Positions 7,772 to 16,878 of a stretch of DNA of 64,000 bases are shown piece by piece. The position numbers and the translations under genes are program-made. Numbering within the stretch: the stretch's first letter is position 1; each line of letters opens with the position of its first letter. A model generated the notes under the pieces. The model was not told the origin of the DNA and made no database searches. It saw only the letters and a program-made list of their open reading frames with translations. This DNA comes from Phycisphaerae bacterium (lineage in GTDB: Bacteria > Planctomycetota > Phycisphaerae > Sedimentisphaerales > Anaerobacaceae): positions 1 through 64,000 of the forward strand of contig JAUXAL010000003.1 in the NCBI GenBank assembly GCA_030619925.1, written 5' to 3'.

Positions 7772-9397
7772 ATGAAAGTTAAGTGTCTTTTTGGGATTTG
7801 TTTGGTGTTCGTGGCTGTGAACGCAATGGGCTGCCGCAAAAAATCTCCGTCCCCACAGGAAGAATCTAAGCATAAAGTAGAGTTATCGGAGCAGGCTACC
7901 GCCAAACAGGCAGCGCAAAAGCCGATGGCTGTAAAACCTGAACAACAATCACAAGAGTCTGCATCGGTCAAGGCCGGGTCCGAGCAAGCCCAGCCGGAGG
8001 AAACCGAGTACTTTGCCCTCTTCATGGAGGGCAAAAAGGTCGGCCACGCCATACAAAACCGTGTTGTCACGGGTCGTAAAGTCACCACCTCTATAGAGCT
8101 TGAGATTACCCTAAGCCGAACCGGAATACCGGTCAGCGTCCAGACCAAAGCAATCACTTTCGAAACAATCGATGGCAAACCCCTTGGCTTCGAGCTCGAA
8201 CAGGCACTGGGGCTGATGGTCACCAAGACAATAGGAACTATCGACGAGCACGGCACTGTAAAAGCAACGACCGGCCAGCAGCAAATAGAATTTGATTGGC
8301 CCAGCGGCGCGGTAATGTCCGAGGGGATGCGACTGCTGCATTTGAAACACGGCCTTACAGAAGGTAGCGGGTACACCGCAAAGCTGTTTGACCCAAGCCT
8401 GATGCAGGCTGTCGACGTCGAGGTAAGGGTAGGCCCAAAACAAAATATCGACCTGCTGGGCCGTGTGGTTGCGTTAACTGAAGTTCAGTGCACCGTGAGT
8501 TCCGCACAGTTTGGGTCGCTCAGCAGCACCGAATATTATGATAAAGAGCTTCGGCTCCAAAAAAGCATTACGCCTTTGATGGGGATGACCGTTGAGCAAG
8601 TGGCTTGCACCAAAGGATTCGCGCTCGGAGAAAACGATGTGCTTGAAGTGGTGGACAAGATGTTCATGGCCAGCCCGGAGCCGTTGGATAATGCCGGTTC
8701 AGCCAGGTCAATTACCTATCATTTGAGCCCCGTAAACCAAACAGATAGTTTCATCATACCGCCGAACGACAATCAAGAAGTACAGCGGCTCAGCAATGGC
8801 AAAGTAATCTTGACGGTCGAGCCTGTTGTTGCACCGACGGGGGTGAGGTTTCCTTACAAAGGCAACGACCCGGCGGCACTGAAAGCTCTTGAGCCGACAA
8901 GATATGTTGAGAGCAACCAACAAGTGATAATCGATCTTGCACGGCGGGCGGTCGGCGATACCAGCGATGCTGCCGAAGCGGCCCGCAGGATTGAGACGTT
9001 CGTGGCCGAGTACGTCACGGACAAGAGCTTATCGGTCGGCTATGCCTCGGCGGCCGATGTCGCGGCCAGCAGACAGGGAGACTGCAGCGAACACGCCGTA
9101 CTGACCGCGGCACTGTGCCGGGCCGTTGGGATTCCGGCTCAAGTGGTCACGGGCTTAGCCTACGTGTCTCAATGGCATACTTTGCAGAACGGGTTCGGCG
9201 GCCACGCCTGGGTGCAGGTCTATCTCGGTGACAAGTGGGTTGGTCTCGATGCGGCCTTCAAGAGCGCCGGCTTTGACGGCTACGACGCCGGACATATCGC
9301 TCTGGCTGCCGGCAGTGGTAATCCCGAGGACTTTCTCAACTTGATCAATACGATGGGACAGTTCAAGATTGAAAGAGTGATAGTCAAAAAAAGATAG
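7772..9397 (+). CDS. Transglutaminase-like lipoprotein
   Basis: About 541 residues. The N-terminus is a lipoprotein signal (lipobox VNAMGC) followed by a Gln/Glu/Lys-rich linker to about residue 70. A long beta-rich region precedes a C-terminal transglutaminase-like fold (about 370-541). The catalytic triad can be placed as Cys in RQGDCSEHA (about 438), His in GGHAWVQVY (about 478) and Asp in WVGLDAAF (about 494). Family members are cysteine proteases or amidases acting on proteins or cell-wall peptides; the substrate here is unknown. ATG 7772 is preferred over TTG 7766 because AGAAAGGA lies 8 bases before it. Confidence 0.85.
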   Translation: MKVKCLFGICLVFVAVNAMGCRKKSPSPQEESKHKVELSEQATAKQAAQKPMAVKPEQQSQESASVKAGSEQAQPEETEYFALFMEGKKVGHAIQNRVVTGRKVTTSIELEITLSRTGIPVSVQTKAITFETIDGKPLGFELEQALGLMVTKTIGTIDEHGTVKATTGQQQIEFDWPSGAVMSEGMRLLHLKHGLTEGSGYTAKLFDPSLMQAVDVEVRVGPKQNIDLLGRVVALTEVQCTVSSAQFGSLSSTEYYDKELRLQKSITPLMGMTVEQVACTKGFALGENDVLEVVDKMFMASPEPLDNAGSARSITYHLSPVNQTDSFIIPPNDNQEVQRLSNGKVILTVEPVVAPTGVRFPYKGNDPAALKALEPTRYVESNQQVIIDLARRAVGDTSDAAEAARRIETFVAEYVTDKSLSVGYASAADVAASRQGDCSEHAVLTAALCRAVGIPAQVVTGLAYVSQWHTLQNGFGGHAWVQVYLGDKWVGLDAAFKSAGFDGYDAGHIALAAGSGNPEDFLNLINTMGQFKIERVIVKKR

Positions 9398-9411
9398 CGG
9401 GTGGCGGACAG

Positions 9412-9477
9412 TTGGTGAGTAGTGAGTGGTAAGGAGTGAGTGGAGCAAGCCGAATTAACCAATTAACTACTCACCAA
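9412..9477. repeat. Inverted repeat between convergent lipoprotein gene and recJ
   Basis: TTGGTGAGTAGT (9412-9423) and ACTACTCACCAA (9466-9477) are perfect 12-bp arms; the interior is made of GTGAGTG/GGAGTGAG words. Its position between convergent genes fits a bidirectional terminator, but it resembles the other dispersed word repeats. Confidence 0.6.
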
Positions 9478-9500
9478 TTAACCAAATGTCAGCGAGGACG

Positions 9501-9609
9501 ACGGGTGGCAGCCTCAAGCACAGTCCTCCCTTGAGGACACCCTGCGGCGCTTGGGGACACCGCCGACAGGCGTCCTGCGGACTTATGGCGCTTGGGGATG
9601 GCTTGTTGC
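9501..9609. repeat. Intergenic copy of the composite repeat found inside murE
   Basis: Exact 19-base (9501-9519) and 22-base (9588-9609) blocks match the murE insertion, here separated by 68 rather than 20 bases. The interior contains further partial copies of the GGCGCTTGGGGA word (9547-9556) and CCTGCGG words. It lies just downstream of recJ. Confidence 0.75.
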
Positions 9610-9650
9610 TATTGTCCAAGGACAGATGGGCTAAAGCCCATTCTACGCAA

Positions 9651-11471
9651 TTATTCAAACTGGATGTCGGCGAGAACGAATTCGACATTGGTGTTTGCGT
9701 TATAGGTATTAATCTGCGGCTGATAGGCGACATTGAAAAATTCGTGGTCAAGCAGCTTCTTTTCCAATCTTCCAAACCCAAAGCCGATACAGCGCACGAC
9801 GGTTGTGTTGTCGGTTATTGCAAGCTGTAGATGGTTGCGTCCTGAGCCGACTCTTCTTGGCGGACATGCCAGACGCACACCCTTTGTAGCGAAAATCGGC
9901 TCGGGATTGCCCTGTCCGAATGGGCCAAGCATCTGCAGCTCGTCGACCGTTTCTTTGCGAAATTCGCCCAGCCGAGCCTCTGCATCGATGTGAAGTTTGG
10001 CTATACAATCGTCCTGGTTCAGATTTTGTTTTGCGTATGCCTCGAAGTCAGCTGCGAACTGGTCTATTTTTTCGGTCTCGATAGTAATGCCTGCAGCCAT
10101 TTTGTGGCCGCCGAAGTTGGTCAAGTGCTGCGAGCAGGCCTCAATCGCGCTTAGCAGACCGAAACCTGGAATCGAGCGGGCGGAACCTTGAGCGATGCCG
10201 TTTTCAGCAACTGCGGTGTTGCTGTCAATTGGGTCTCCATTTTGCGATCTATGGCAAAACGGCAGCCCAATCATAATCGTCGGGCGGTAGAATTTATCCA
10301 CTATTCTCGAGGCGACAATGCCTATTACGCCGGTGTGCCAGTTTTCTTTTGCAAGTACGATGCTTCTGCAATCGCCGTCTTTGGCGTCCTGCTGGGCTAT
10401 CATTTCGCAAGCCTGTTTGAATATCTTTCGCTCACACTGCTGGCGCCGGCTGTTTTGTTCTTTGAGGTATTCGGCTATCTGCCTTGAGCGGACCGGGTTA
10501 TCGCTTGTCAGCAGCTCCACGGCTAATCGTGCGTGTCCCATCCGCCCTGCTGCGTTGAGCATTGGCGCAAGCCGAAAGCCGATGTGGAAACTATCGAGCC
10601 GGTGTCCAGTCAATCCAGCCGACTCAATCAGGGCTTGTATGCCGGAAAGTTTGCAATCGGGCAGTGCTTTGAGCCCGTAACTTGTCAGCACCCTGTTTTC
10701 GCCTCGCAGGTCCACGATGTCAGCCACGGTTCCAAACGCTGCCAGAGTCGTTGCATTTATCATAAACTCGCACAATCTCGGCTCAAGTTTTGCACCTGCG
10801 CTGAATTCGTTGGCGATGGCCCAGGCCAGCTTAAAGGCTACCATCGCCCCGGCTGAATCCCGGTTCGGGTAGGATTTTTCCAGGGCCGGGTGCACAACGG
10901 CCACGGCTTTTGGCAGCTCGGGCTCGGGTTGGTGATGGTCGGTTATTATCAAATCAAGGCCAAACGACTCGACAATTTCGGCGGAGCTAAATGCCTTAAC
11001 ACCACAATCAATTGTAACCAGGAGTTTGCTGCCGGACTTCGCCAGTGACTGGACAGCTTCGGAATTTAGGCCGTATCCTTCGTCGATGCGATGAGGAATA
11101 TAGTAATCGACATCAGCACCGAGCAGCCTTAGAATCTGCCAGAGAATTGCAACGCCTGTAATGCCGTCCACGTCGTAATCGCCATAGATGGTGATTTTTT
11201 CCCTGTTTGTAATAGCCTGTTTCAATCTGTGGACCGCCGGTTCGATTCCCGGCATTTGGTCGGGGGCGATAAGCTGAGTTAGTTTAGGCCTTAGAAAAAC
11301 GCTCGCCGCCTGGGTGTCGGTTATTCCGCGATTAATTAAAACCTGTGCTAAAAGAGGTGAGACTTTCAACGACTTGGCGAGTTGTGCACAACGGTCGTCC
11401 GACCGGTGGATTACCCAGTGCTTGTTTTGGGTTCCCAAACGACCTTCGCCGCGTTTAGGGCGGGTTGCCAT
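9651..11471 (-). CDS. recJ: Single-stranded-DNA-specific exonuclease RecJ
   Basis: About 606 residues from the preferred start; an upstream in-frame start at 11552 would add 27 residues encoded by a palindromic repeat. RecJ degrades single-stranded DNA 5' to 3' in recombination and mismatch repair. Family motifs: ITIYGDYDVDGITG (motif I), LVTIDCGV, LIITDHHQP (the DHH motif), LAPMLNAAGRMGHA, GVIGIVASRIVDK and LTNFGGHKMAAG of the DHHA1 domain, then the C-terminal OB-like domain. Between RPTIMIG and GSARSIPGFG about 22 extra residues include PFCHRSQNGDP, encoded by the palindrome at 10231-10268. Confidence 0.95.
   Translation of the reverse strand: MATRPKRGEGRLGTQNKHWVIHRSDDRCAQLAKSLKVSPLLAQVLINRGITDTQAASVFLRPKLTQLIAPDQMPGIEPAVHRLKQAITNREKITIYGDYDVDGITGVAILWQILRLLGADVDYYIPHRIDEGYGLNSEAVQSLAKSGSKLLVTIDCGVKAFSSAEIVESFGLDLIITDHHQPEPELPKAVAVVHPALEKSYPNRDSAGAMVAFKLAWAIANEFSAGAKLEPRLCEFMINATTLAAFGTVADIVDLRGENRVLTSYGLKALPDCKLSGIQALIESAGLTGHRLDSFHIGFRLAPMLNAAGRMGHARLAVELLTSDNPVRSRQIAEYLKEQNSRRQQCERKIFKQACEMIAQQDAKDGDCRSIVLAKENWHTGVIGIVASRIVDKFYRPTIMIGLPFCHRSQNGDPIDSNTAVAENGIAQGSARSIPGFGLLSAIEACSQHLTNFGGHKMAAGITIETEKIDQFAADFEAYAKQNLNQDDCIAKLHIDAEARLGEFRKETVDELQMLGPFGQGNPEPIFATKGVRLACPPRRVGSGRNHLQLAITDNTTVVRCIGFGFGRLEKKLLDHEFFNVAYQPQINTYNANTNVEFVLADIQFE
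10231..10268. repeat. Palindromic element family A, copy 2 (inside recJ)
   Basis: CCATTTTGC (10237-10245) and GCAAAACGG (10254-10262) around an 8-base loop, with outer GGG and CCC. It is in frame within the DHHA1 region of recJ and encodes PFCHRSQNGDP, nearly the same peptide as the murE tail (SFCNKSQNGGP). Confidence 0.75.
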
Positions 11472-11497
11472 TTGCCCCGGTTCGCAAATGGGGTCCC
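11462..11497. repeat. Palindromic element family A, copy 3 (recJ 5' end)
   Basis: CCATTTGC (11468-11475) and GCAAATGG (11484-11491) around an 8-base loop, flanked by GGG and CCC. It spans the likely recJ start codon at 11471-11469, so it supplies the start and its upstream region. Confidence 0.65.
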
Positions 11498-11604
11498 GGT
11501 TCCTTTGCATCCTTGCAGAAAGTAACATCTTACTTAAAAACCTTCCCCACAACTAATCGGCAATATCATTAGTAGCTGATGATAAATAATAAATAATCAA
11601 TTAC

Positions 11605-12366
11605 TCAGGCTCTCATATACAAACCGCCGTTGACAGCGATATATTCACCGGTGATAAAGCCGGCCGCCTCGCTTGCCAAAAACAGTACTGCTTTCGCTAC
11701 GTCCTCAGCGGTGCCGTTTCTGCCGAGAGGAGTCTGCTCAGCGACTTCTTTTCTTCGCTGGGCTGTGCTGAACTGCTGGTGGAAGCGTGTCTCAATAAAG
11801 CCGGGCAAGACGCTATTGACCCGGATTCGATATTTGGCAAATTCATTTGCCATAGACATCGTCTCGGTGGCGACCGCTGCTTTTGCACCCGAATACATTC
11901 CGGAGCCGTGGGCGCCGCCGGTATGGCCGGCCACTGAGCCGATATTGATAATATTGCCTTTGCTCTTTTTTAGATACGGCAGGGCCGACCTCGTTACCAA
12001 AAAGACACTGCGGACATTGGTGGCATATACGTCGTCGTGATAATCGACGGTTGCGGTTTCAAAGGGCTGTCTGTCAATAAGCGAGCCGGCATTATTGACA
12101 AGGACATCAATACCGCCGGCTTCTCCGGCAAACTGCTCAACCATCTCTTCGGCCTGCTTTTCGTCGCGGACGTCCGCACGAAGTAAGAGGCCATCACTGT
12201 TTTTCTTCACCTGCTCAAGGGTTTTCTGGGCGCCGTCCTTTGTGCGGAAGTAATGGACTCCGACAAAACAGCCCTGCCGGCTAAACAAAACCGCCGTCGC
12301 TGAGCCGATTCCACTACTGGAGCCGGTAACTAAGACCTTCCTGCCCTTCAAGTCTTCATAAATCAT
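11605..12366 (-). CDS. Short-chain dehydrogenase/reductase, FabG-like
   Basis: 253 residues from the preferred start MIYEDLKGRKVLVTG; a TTG start at 12438 would add 24 residues. It is a Rossmann-fold NAD(P)H oxidoreductase. The cofactor motif TGSSSGIG lies near residues 15-22, NNAG near 90, and catalytic Ser with YSGAKAA (the YxxxK pair) near 155. VLPGFIETRF and FLASEAAGFITGEYIAVNGG are typical of FabG-like 3-oxoacyl-ACP reductases, but many sugar and steroid dehydrogenases look alike, so the substrate is open. It stands alone between recJ and trxA. Confidence 0.9.
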   Translation of the reverse strand: MIYEDLKGRKVLVTGSSSGIGSATAVLFSRQGCFVGVHYFRTKDGAQKTLEQVKKNSDGLLLRADVRDEKQAEEMVEQFAGEAGGIDVLVNNAGSLIDRQPFETATVDYHDDVYATNVRSVFLVTRSALPYLKKSKGNIINIGSVAGHTGGAHGSGMYSGAKAAVATETMSMANEFAKYRIRVNSVLPGFIETRFHQQFSTAQRRKEVAEQTPLGRNGTAEDVAKAVLFLASEAAGFITGEYIAVNGGLYMRA

Positions 12367-12536
12367 TTTGGCAAATTTAGTACTCAGGTAATAATAGTCC
12401 GACCATTGAATCTTCGAGCCCTGCTCAGCAGTGAGCAAAACCTTTGATTACTATTCATTTAGCTCTATATGTAGTCCCCGGCAGATATATCTGCGCTTAT
12501 GGTGAGGGTTAAGCATAAAGGCAAGTTGGGTTCCTT

Positions 12537-12863
12537 TCAGAGCAGTTCGTCAATTGCGGCGGCGAGGTCCTTTTTACTGGCTAAGCCGACCCATTTCTTC
12601 TGTACCTGGCTATCCTTGAATAAAATGAGGGTCGGTATCGCACTTATGCTGAACTCCATAGCGCTATCACGAGCGTCGTCGGTATTGAGCTTGCAGATTT
12701 TGGCCTTTTCAGCATATTCATCTGCGATTTCCTGGATAATAGGAGCCATCATCTTGCAAGGTCCGCACCATGGCGCCCAGAAATCAACGAGCACCGGCAC
12801 ATCAGAACTGTGAACAGTCTTATCAAAAGTAGCATCCGTCAGCTCAATTACACTACCAGCCAT
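12537..12863 (-). CDS. trxA: Thioredoxin
   Basis: 108 residues, the normal size. The redox site WCGPCK is preceded by VLVDFWAPWCGPCKMMAPI near residues 24-38. The cis-Pro region AIPTLILFK and the C-terminal helix are present. It reduces protein disulfides in the cytoplasm and is recharged by thioredoxin reductase, encoded 229 bases upstream on the same strand. AAAGGAT precedes the start. Confidence 0.96.
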   Translation of the reverse strand: MAGSVIELTDATFDKTVHSSDVPVLVDFWAPWCGPCKMMAPIIQEIADEYAEKAKICKLNTDDARDSAMEFSISAIPTLILFKDSQVQKKWVGLASKKDLAAAIDELL

Positions 12864-13092
12864 TACTTTATCCTTTCAACCAAGATTTCGCAGCAAACCA
12901 CTGCCCAGCTATGCCGCTGGGTTGTCGAATCGTCATAATACCCGAACTTCTCGCCGGCGTCAATGAAGAAGCTAAAAACTAAAAGCGAAAAATTATTGCC
13001 ATGCCATCTGCAGTGATCGGCTCGTCAATTATATCCCCAGTTCGCCCCAAAAGCAAAGCTGAATAATTTCCGAGTTTTTCTCTTTTATTAGT

Positions 13093-14088
13093 TTACCATC
13101 CACCAGGTTGAAGTAAATCGCTGACCGGCTCGTTCCACCAGTCTGGGTCTCTGAAATACTGCTTGAGCATCATAGCAGCGACGACGCCGTCACCGATGGC
13201 TGTTGCCAGCTGCATAGCCGCTCCGATTCTGCAGTCGCCGGCCACGAAGACGCCCGGGACGGTTGTCCGAAGATATGCGCAGTCACACTTGATAAATCCT
13301 CTGTCGGTCAGCTCCACGAAACCCTTCAAAAAGCCGGTATTCGGCACCATACCAATAAATATAAATACGCCATCGCAGGGATGGTCCTGCTCCTGATCGC
13401 TTTTAACGTTTCTTAATTTGACCGATTGGACTTTGCCCTCGCCCTGGATGGCGGTAGCTACGGTGTCATATTCGATAATCAGATTTGAGTTCGGCTCGTT
13501 GGCTTTGGCCAGCAACTCCTCGACCAGGACTTTAGCTGCCCTAAATTCGTCCCTGCGGTGTATCATCATTACCTTTTCGGCGAATTTGGCAAGATGCAGA
13601 GTTTCCTGCACTGCGGTATTGCCTCCACCAACGGCGACGACCTGCTTGCCCTTAAAGAACGGCGCATCGCAGGTTCCACAATAGCTAACGCCCGCACCGG
13701 CCTGACGGAACTGCTCTTCGCCGGGGATACCAAGTTTGCGATAGTCACTGCCCGATGCCAGAATGACGGCTCTTGCGATGAATTTTTCCTCGTCGCAGTA
13801 GACAGTGATATTGCCGTCTTGCAGCTTCTCCAGGCTGGTCACTTCACAGCCGTTCTTTACCTCGGCTCCGAAGTTTTCGACCTGTTTTTGCATCTGTATA
13901 ATTAGACCCGCGCCGTCGATGCGTTCGATGCCGGGATAATTTTCGATTCTGTCTGTGTTAATGATTTGTCCGCCGGGCATAAACTTCTCGAGTATCAAGG
14001 TTTTCATTCTGTCACGTGCCGTATAGAGAGCCGCCCCAAGCCCCGCCGGCCCGGCACCGACTATAATGCAATCATAATTCTCAGGCAT
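13093..14088 (-). CDS. trxB: Thioredoxin reductase (NADPH)
   Basis: 331 residues. The FAD-binding GAGPAGLGAALYTAR is at 11-25, the redox-active pair is YCGTCD near residue 138 (CATC is the more common form), the NADPH-binding VVAVGGGNTAVQE near 152, and the C-terminal FAD motif GVFVAGDCR near 283. It passes electrons from NADPH to thioredoxin. The start is set by AAAGGAC. Its location with trxA makes a disulfide-reduction pair. Confidence 0.95.
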   Translation of the reverse strand: MPENYDCIIVGAGPAGLGAALYTARDRMKTLILEKFMPGGQIINTDRIENYPGIERIDGAGLIIQMQKQVENFGAEVKNGCEVTSLEKLQDGNITVYCDEEKFIARAVILASGSDYRKLGIPGEEQFRQAGAGVSYCGTCDAPFFKGKQVVAVGGGNTAVQETLHLAKFAEKVMMIHRRDEFRAAKVLVEELLAKANEPNSNLIIEYDTVATAIQGEGKVQSVKLRNVKSDQEQDHPCDGVFIFIGMVPNTGFLKGFVELTDRGFIKCDCAYLRTTVPGVFVAGDCRIGAAMQLATAIGDGVVAAMMLKQYFRDPDWWNEPVSDLLQPGGW

Positions 14089-14128
14089 AGAAAGTGTCCT
14101 TTATTAAGTCCTCAACTTGCAAAGGTTT

Positions 14129-14153
14129 AAACCCCCGGTAAAACCGGGGGTTT
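14129..14153 (-). terminator. Strong hairpin just after rmuC
   Basis: An 11-bp perfect stem (AAACCCCCGGT 14129-14139 with ACCGGGGGTTT 14143-14153) and a 3-base loop begin four bases downstream of the rmuC stop codon. On the minus strand only a weak TTTAAA follows, so it may be a terminator or simply another palindromic repeat. Confidence 0.55.
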
Positions 14154-14156
14154 TAC

Positions 14157-15203
14157 TTAGCTCCACGTCTTACGGGGGTCCATTTCTTCCTTTTCGCCTT
14201 GTATTTGGTCGAGTTGCAGGCCGAAGCGGTCGAGTTTTTTGTGACCTTCATCGTATTGACTATAAGCATTTCGGATATGCTTGCCGAGAACGTCCCAATT
14301 GGAAAGAAAATCTGCAAAAGAGGCATTTAGCGTTTTTAAATTCTGACGGATTTCGGCCGCCTGCTTTTCTATCTGCAGGCCATGCAGGCCCATCACCACC
14401 GTCATAAGATAAGCGTACAAAAGATTCGGCGATACCGGGATTACCTTTTTATCAAGCGAGTATGCCAAAATATCCTGCGTCTCGCCGGCGTATTTGACTA
14501 TCGTTTCGTAATAGACGTTCTCGGCAGGGATGTAACAAAGAGCAAAATCCAACGTGCCCTCGGCAGGCCTAATATAGTCTGAGGCTATTTTGTCGATGTG
14601 AGTAGTTACGTCCTTGAGGAACTGTCTGCGGAGCTTTGTTTTTTCTTCTTCGGTTTCGGCTTTCACAACTTTTTCAAAGCCTGGCAGCGGGAACTTGGCA
14701 TCAACAGGCACCGAGAAGTCAACCAATTGTATCAGAGCATCGACCATTTTGCCGTCCTTGAAAGTATGCTGGAGCTTATAGCTGTCTTTCGGCAGGATTT
14801 GAGAGAGAAGGTTTTCGAGCGACCATTCGCCCATTTGGCCTCGCAGTTTGGGAGAGCTCAAAATATCCTGGAGCCGTCTTACCTCGGCTCCAATCTGCAT
14901 CATCTGCCTGCTAGTGCCCTGCAATTCGCCGATTTGGCTGTTTAGCTGGCTGAGCACCTTCTGGCTGGATTGGAGGCCCTGGGTCAGTGTGTTCTGGCCG
15001 GTCTGCAGAGACCTCTGCAAATTTTCCGAAGTCTTATCCTGAGCGGCTTTTAGAGCCTCGAGCTGCTGCTGCAAAAGGCCGATACCGGCGGCCTGGCCGG
15101 CAATTTCCTTTCTGCCAGCGAAATTGGATATTATCAGCCAAACCAATAGCCCTAAGACGGCTAAAATCAAAACGATGCCTACTACAACTAATATTAATTC
15201 CAT
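14157..15203 (-). CDS. rmuC: RmuC family DNA recombination protein
   Basis: 348 residues. An N-terminal membrane anchor (about 3-25) is followed by a coiled coil to about 115 and the RmuC nuclease-like domain (PD-(D/E)XK fold in the family), with GQMGEWSLENLLSQILP, VDALIQL, VPVDAKFPLPGFE and YIRPAEGTLDFALCYIPAE. RmuC proteins limit DNA inversions and rearrangements in E. coli. The nearby hairpin-rich genome makes such an activity of interest, but that link is speculation. Confidence 0.9.
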   Translation of the reverse strand: MELILVVVGIVLILAVLGLLVWLIISNFAGRKEIAGQAAGIGLLQQQLEALKAAQDKTSENLQRSLQTGQNTLTQGLQSSQKVLSQLNSQIGELQGTSRQMMQIGAEVRRLQDILSSPKLRGQMGEWSLENLLSQILPKDSYKLQHTFKDGKMVDALIQLVDFSVPVDAKFPLPGFEKVVKAETEEEKTKLRRQFLKDVTTHIDKIASDYIRPAEGTLDFALCYIPAENVYYETIVKYAGETQDILAYSLDKKVIPVSPNLLYAYLMTVVMGLHGLQIEKQAAEIRQNLKTLNASFADFLSNWDVLGKHIRNAYSQYDEGHKKLDRFGLQLDQIQGEKEEMDPRKTWS

Positions 15204-15366
15204 CTTCGTGTCCTTAAAAAATCGTCTCGATTATAGATTCCGAAGCCCAGTTCGTCAAAGACCAATAGTAACCGCTAAACAGGTGCAAATAAACCTTGAT
15301 ATGTAAGTTGGACCTTTGTATCGTCTTGAAGCAAAAAAGCAGGAACCGGCCATAGCGGGGCTGTCC

Positions 15367-15978
15367 ATGATGGAAAGTATAAAATCTGTCATATTCGACT
15401 GGGGAGGGGTGCTGATAGACGACCCAGCACCGGGTCTGATGCGGTACTGTGCCGAGGCTCTGGGCGTATCCAAAGAAAACTATATAAAGGCACATAGCAA
15501 ATTCGCAGCAGATTTCCAAAAGGGCTTAATCAGCGAGGATGCATTCTGGCAAAGAATATGCAGCGAATTAAACGTGCCGAAGCCAAAGGCCCACTCATTA
15601 TGGGCTGACGCATTTAAGACTGCTCATGTGCCCAGAGAAGATATGTTTTCCGTAGCAGCCCGGCTTCGGAACAACGGCTACAAGACCGCACTTTTATCTA
15701 ATACCGAAGCGGCAGCGATGCAGTACTTTTATACGTTTCAATATAATATGTTCGATGTGCTGGTTTTTTCCTGTGCCGAGGGGACAAGGAAACCCGAGAG
15801 AAAAATCTATGAACTTACCATCGAAAGACTCCGTTCGCAACCCGGGCAATCAGTGTTTATAGATGATAAACCGGAGTATATAAACGGCGCAGAAGAGGTC
15901 GGGATAAATACAATTCTTTTCAGAAATATTGAACAGGTTAAAAAAGAATTAGCTCGGCTCTGTATCAAAATAAATTAG
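15367..15978 (+). CDS. HAD-superfamily hydrolase, subfamily IA
   Basis: About 203 residues. The nucleophile motif is VIFDWGGVLID (residues 9-19), with Gly where the second Asp usually sits, as in the FDxGGVL subgroup. Further motifs are LLSNTEA (motif II, about 112), KPERKIYE (motif III Lys, about 142) and VFIDDKPEYINGAEEVG (motif IV). It is probably a small-molecule phosphatase or haloacid-type hydrolase; the substrate is unknown. A longer TTG start at 15316 is possible. It begins a plus-strand run with the following three genes. Confidence 0.88.
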   Translation: MMESIKSVIFDWGGVLIDDPAPGLMRYCAEALGVSKENYIKAHSKFAADFQKGLISEDAFWQRICSELNVPKPKAHSLWADAFKTAHVPREDMFSVAARLRNNGYKTALLSNTEAAAMQYFYTFQYNMFDVLVFSCAEGTRKPERKIYELTIERLRSQPGQSVFIDDKPEYINGAEEVGINTILFRNIEQVKKELARLCIKIN

Positions 15979-16002
15979 GGATAGTACTCGAAGGACTACC
16001 AC

Positions 16003-16878
16003 ATGAATTTTTCAACATTGTTGAACAAGGAAGAAATAATTTTGCTTGATGGTGCCATGGGAACCCAGTTGGACAGGCGTGGTCTGATGGCTCGTGGCCG
16101 AAATAACCTTGACGCTCCGGAGGCTGTGCTGGAGATCTACCGAGAATATGCACAGTGTGGCTGTGATGCTTTGACCACTAATACGCTAACGATGAACCGT
16201 ATCTACATCGAGACGCATAATGTTGGTGTGTCAGTGCGAGACGTAAACCGGGCCGGAGTTGAGCTTGCAAAACAGGCTGTTGGCAAGGGACAATATGTGC
16301 TTGGGAACATCAGCTCGACAGGCCAGCTGCTTGAACCGTATGGTACTTATAAGGAATCGCAACTTTACGATGCGTTCAAGGAGCAGGCAGAAATCTTAGC
16401 GGAATCCGGAGTGGACGGTTTTATAATTGAGACTATGTTTGATTTGCGGGAGGCGATTTGTGCTCTTCGTGCGTGTAAGGATAAGCTCTCATTGCCTGTG
16501 ATTGTCTCGATTGCATTTGCGACCGAGGCAAAAGGTGGAAGGACGATGATGGGCAACTCCGCAGAACAATGTGCCAAAAGTCTCACGAATGCCGGTGCGG
16601 ATGTTATTGGTGCTAATTGTGGTGATATTGACCCGGCCCAGATGGCTGTGGTTGTGTCTCTACTTAAGCCAGCAACGCCACTGCCTGTTCTTGCGCAGCC
16701 GAACGCAGACAAGCCCAAACTGGTTGGAAACGAAACAGTATTTGAAATGGCCCCCGCACCTTTTGCGGAAGGTATCACCGAGTGCCTGCGTGCGGGTGCA
16801 CGTCTTGTAGGTGGCTGCTGTGGTACAACTCCCGAACATATCCGTGCAGTTGCTGGCTTGTTAGACGAGGAGGGATAA
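16003..16878 (+). CDS. Homocysteine S-methyltransferase-domain protein
   Basis: 291 residues, a single (beta/alpha)8 methyltransferase barrel. N-terminal LLDGAMGTQLDRRG and the zinc ligands in GANCGD (about residue 205) and GGCCGTTPEHI (about 272) match the homocysteine-binding half of MetH and the betaine-homocysteine methyltransferase family. It moves a methyl group from a donor to homocysteine (donor not determinable). It lacks the folate, cobalamin and activation domains of MetH. Its TAA overlaps the next start (TAATG), implying coupled translation. Confidence 0.9.
   Translation: MNFSTLLNKEEIILLDGAMGTQLDRRGLMARGRNNLDAPEAVLEIYREYAQCGCDALTTNTLTMNRIYIETHNVGVSVRDVNRAGVELAKQAVGKGQYVLGNISSTGQLLEPYGTYKESQLYDAFKEQAEILAESGVDGFIIETMFDLREAICALRACKDKLSLPVIVSIAFATEAKGGRTMMGNSAEQCAKSLTNAGADVIGANCGDIDPAQMAVVVSLLKPATPLPVLAQPNADKPKLVGNETVFEMAPAPFAEGITECLRAGARLVGGCCGTTPEHIRAVAGLLDEEG

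Noticed and set aside
11234..11252. GGTTCGATTCC, resembling a tRNA T-arm
   Set aside because: It lies in the conserved recJ coding frame and no acceptor or anticodon arms can be drawn around it.
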